From Flagellimonas sp. HMM57 (GTDB taxonomy: Bacteria; Bacteroidota; Bacteroidia; Flavobacteriales; Flavobacteriaceae): DNA of 64,000 bases. Under the pieces are notes generated by a model. It did not search any database and was not told the DNA's origin. It saw nothing but the letters and a program-made list of their open reading frames with translations. Within the stretch, counting starts at the first letter, position 1. Every line of letters starts with the position of its first letter. Position numbers and translations under genes: made by a program. This document shows positions 62,768 to 64,000 of this stretch, one piece after another. The DNA is taken from contig NZ_CP090004.1 in assembly GCF_021390175.1 (NCBI RefSeq), positions 1,054,001 through 1,118,000 on the forward strand, in the 5' to 3' direction.

Positions 62768-63697
62768 ATGGATATAAGGTCTGAACTTCATAAATCCCAA
62801 CTTTTCCAAAATCTAGAACTTTTGGCTAACCAAATCGTCGAAGGTTTTATCAGTGGCATCCATAAAAGTCCGTTCCATGGATTCTCTGCCGAATTTGCAG
62901 AACATAAGATTTACAATCCAGGAGAAAGCACAAAACATATTGACTGGAAACTTTTTGCCAAAACTGATAGGCTCTACACTAAAAGGTACGAGGATGAGAC
63001 GAATTTAAGATGCCATATGATCTTGGATAATTCCGCATCGATGTATTATCCAGAAATAAAGCAACCTTCCATTGAAAAACTCAATAAAATAGGTTTTGGC
63101 GTTCTGTCCATAGCCGCACTTATGCAAGTGCTCAAAAAACAACGTGATGCAGTTGGGCTAAGCATTTATTCCGATACTTATAACTTCTACGCCGCTGAAA
63201 AAAGTAGTGAGCGCCATTTTCAGATGTTGTACTCCAAATTGAACGAGGTCTCAAAAAATAAAAGTGTTTCCCAGACAACAAAAACATATACCTATTTACA
63301 CCAAATAGCAGAAAAAATACATCGGCGTAGCCTAATTTTTTTGTTTTCCGATATGTTCCAAACAGAAACAGAGGAGGCACAATTATTTGAGGCATTGCGT
63401 CACTTAAAATACAATAAGCATGCTGTGGTTCTTTTTCATTTATTGGACTACACACATGAACTTCAGTTTGATTTTGAAAATACGCCCAAACGTTATGTTG
63501 ATATAGAAACTGGCACGCACATCGATTTATATGCCGATAACATTAAGAGCGCTTACCATGAAAAGGTAAAACAGTATCAAGAAAATCTAAAATTAAAGTG
63601 CGCACAATACGGGATAAAGTACGTTGGCGTGGATATTGGCTCTAACTTTTCACAAGTCTTGAACGCCTTTATGATTGAACGGCAAACGTTTGCATAG
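62768..63697 (+). CDS. DUF58 domain protein
   Basis: 309 residues from the ATG of MDIRSELHK; upstream in-frame alternatives fall in the terminator. DUF58 signature YNPGESTKHIDWKLFAKTDRLY, then a VWA-like region with the MIDAS-type start LDNSASMYYP. Such proteins are usually encoded beside MoxR-type AAA ATPases; none is visible here. Role unknown, possibly in assembly of membrane complexes. Confidence 0.88.
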   Translation: MDIRSELHKSQLFQNLELLANQIVEGFISGIHKSPFHGFSAEFAEHKIYNPGESTKHIDWKLFAKTDRLYTKRYEDETNLRCHMILDNSASMYYPEIKQPSIEKLNKIGFGVLSIAALMQVLKKQRDAVGLSIYSDTYNFYAAEKSSERHFQMLYSKLNEVSKNKSVSQTTKTYTYLHQIAEKIHRRSLIFLFSDMFQTETEEAQLFEALRHLKYNKHAVVLFHLLDYTHELQFDFENTPKRYVDIETGTHIDLYADNIKSAYHEKVKQYQENLKLKCAQYGIKYVGVDIGSNFSQVLNAFMIERQTFA

Positions 63698-63721
63698 TCC
63701 ATACTTTATTTTTTAAATTTC

Positions 63722-63754
63722 TTTTGTTGAATCAATTTGGAGAATGTATATTTG
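63722..63754 (+). promoter_or_regulatory. promoter of tRNA-Asp
   Basis: TTTTG (63722-63726), 20-bp spacer, TATATTTG (63747-63754). The 83-nt leader to the tRNA contains CCGC-TGTT-GCGG (63795-63806) and the palindrome GATAGCTATC (63814-63823). Confidence 0.65.
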
Positions 63755-63837
63755 CACTCGCTTTGCAAAAAGCAATTGTAACAAGATTTGAATCCCGCTG
63801 TTGCGGAAGTGCTGATAGCTATCGGCATAAAATCCTT

Positions 63838-63911
63838 GGTCTGGTAGTTCAGTTGGTTAGAATACCTGCCTGTCACGCAGGGGGTCGCGGGTTCGAGTCC
63901 CGTCCAGACCG
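63838..63911 (+). tRNA. tRNA-Asp (anticodon GTC)
   Basis: Full cloverleaf: acceptor GGTCTGG/CCAGACC, D arm GTTC...GAAT, anticodon stem CCTGC/GCAGG with loop CTGTCAC, T arm GCGGG-TTCGAGT-CCCGT, discriminator G. CCA is not encoded. Confidence 0.96.
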
Positions 63912-63918
63912 CAAAAGA

Positions 63919-63958
63919 AACTCGTAACATACTATAAATAGTAACGTTGCGAGTTTTT
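63919..63958 (+). terminator. terminator after tRNA-Asp
   Basis: AACTCG / CGAGTT outer stem with inner TACTA/TAGTA pairing, followed by a T run. It starts 8 bp after the tRNA. Confidence 0.75.
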
Positions 63959-64000
63959 TGTTTTTAGCAGGGTGCTCCAGAGGGTGCTTGTAATGAACTT

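Overview
The window comes from the chromosome of a marine-type Flavobacteriaceae bacterium (Bacteroidota). The AT-rich base composition, -7 elements of the TAnnTTTG type, an S16 protein with a long acidic tail, DnaE with a fused N-terminal proofreading exonuclease, and M56/TonB-type proteins all fit that group. The species cannot be named from the sequence. No insertion sequence, prophage, CRISPR array or rRNA was seen. One tRNA (Asp) lies at the right edge.

Layout: 1-5.3 kb holds the 3' end of an M20 dipeptidase gene, a BlaI/M56 pair with three operator dyads, and small membrane proteins. From 5.6 to 33.8 kb lies a large polysaccharide and signalling island, almost entirely on the minus strand. 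In transcription order it has: a single-domain receiver; H-NOX, a four-PAS histidine kinase, a second kinase, an HPt protein and a LytTR response regulator; a STAS protein and a glycosyltransferase; a receiver; a pseudo-receiver/sugar-transferase fusion; a half-length TolC-like protein; a Wzc-like protein with a degenerate kinase domain; Wzx; Wzy; a glycosyltransferase; a hidden 52-aa ORF; Ugd; UDP-glucuronate decarboxylase; four glycosyltransferases and an acetyltransferase; and RmlBACD. One receiver-kinase hybrid is inserted on the plus strand. The sugar supply points to a polymer with xylose and/or glucuronate plus rhamnose.

The central observation is that four minus-strand transcription units of this island (H-NOX operon, export operon, ugd operon, rml operon) share one promoter design. 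In each, two direct GTTG-type half-sites spaced 20-21 bp lie 27-28 bp upstream of a TAnnTTT -7 element. A natural candidate regulator is the LytTR protein encoded in the same island, fed by an H-NOX (nitric oxide type) phosphorelay. The wiring is inference; the repeats are directly visible. In the ugd unit the shared promoter also reveals the 52-aa ORF that starts about 20 nt downstream.

From 33.9 to 43.7 kb are housekeeping and accessory genes: YjbR, Dabb, DUF4230, cyclase, HemW, RuvC, a second BlaI/M56 pair with a different operator, DUF456, a hydrolase and a nitroreductase. They include a TTTAGGG heptamer array between hemW and ruvC. From 42.9 to 49.6 kb a LysR regulator stands divergent from a complete histidine-degradation operon hutHIUG. 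From 49.8 to 64 kb are umuC-umuD, an aminotransferase-fold protein, a LolA-like secreted protein, an acyl-CoA dehydrogenase, trmN6-rimM-rpsP, dnaE, trxA, a DUF58 protein and tRNA-Asp.
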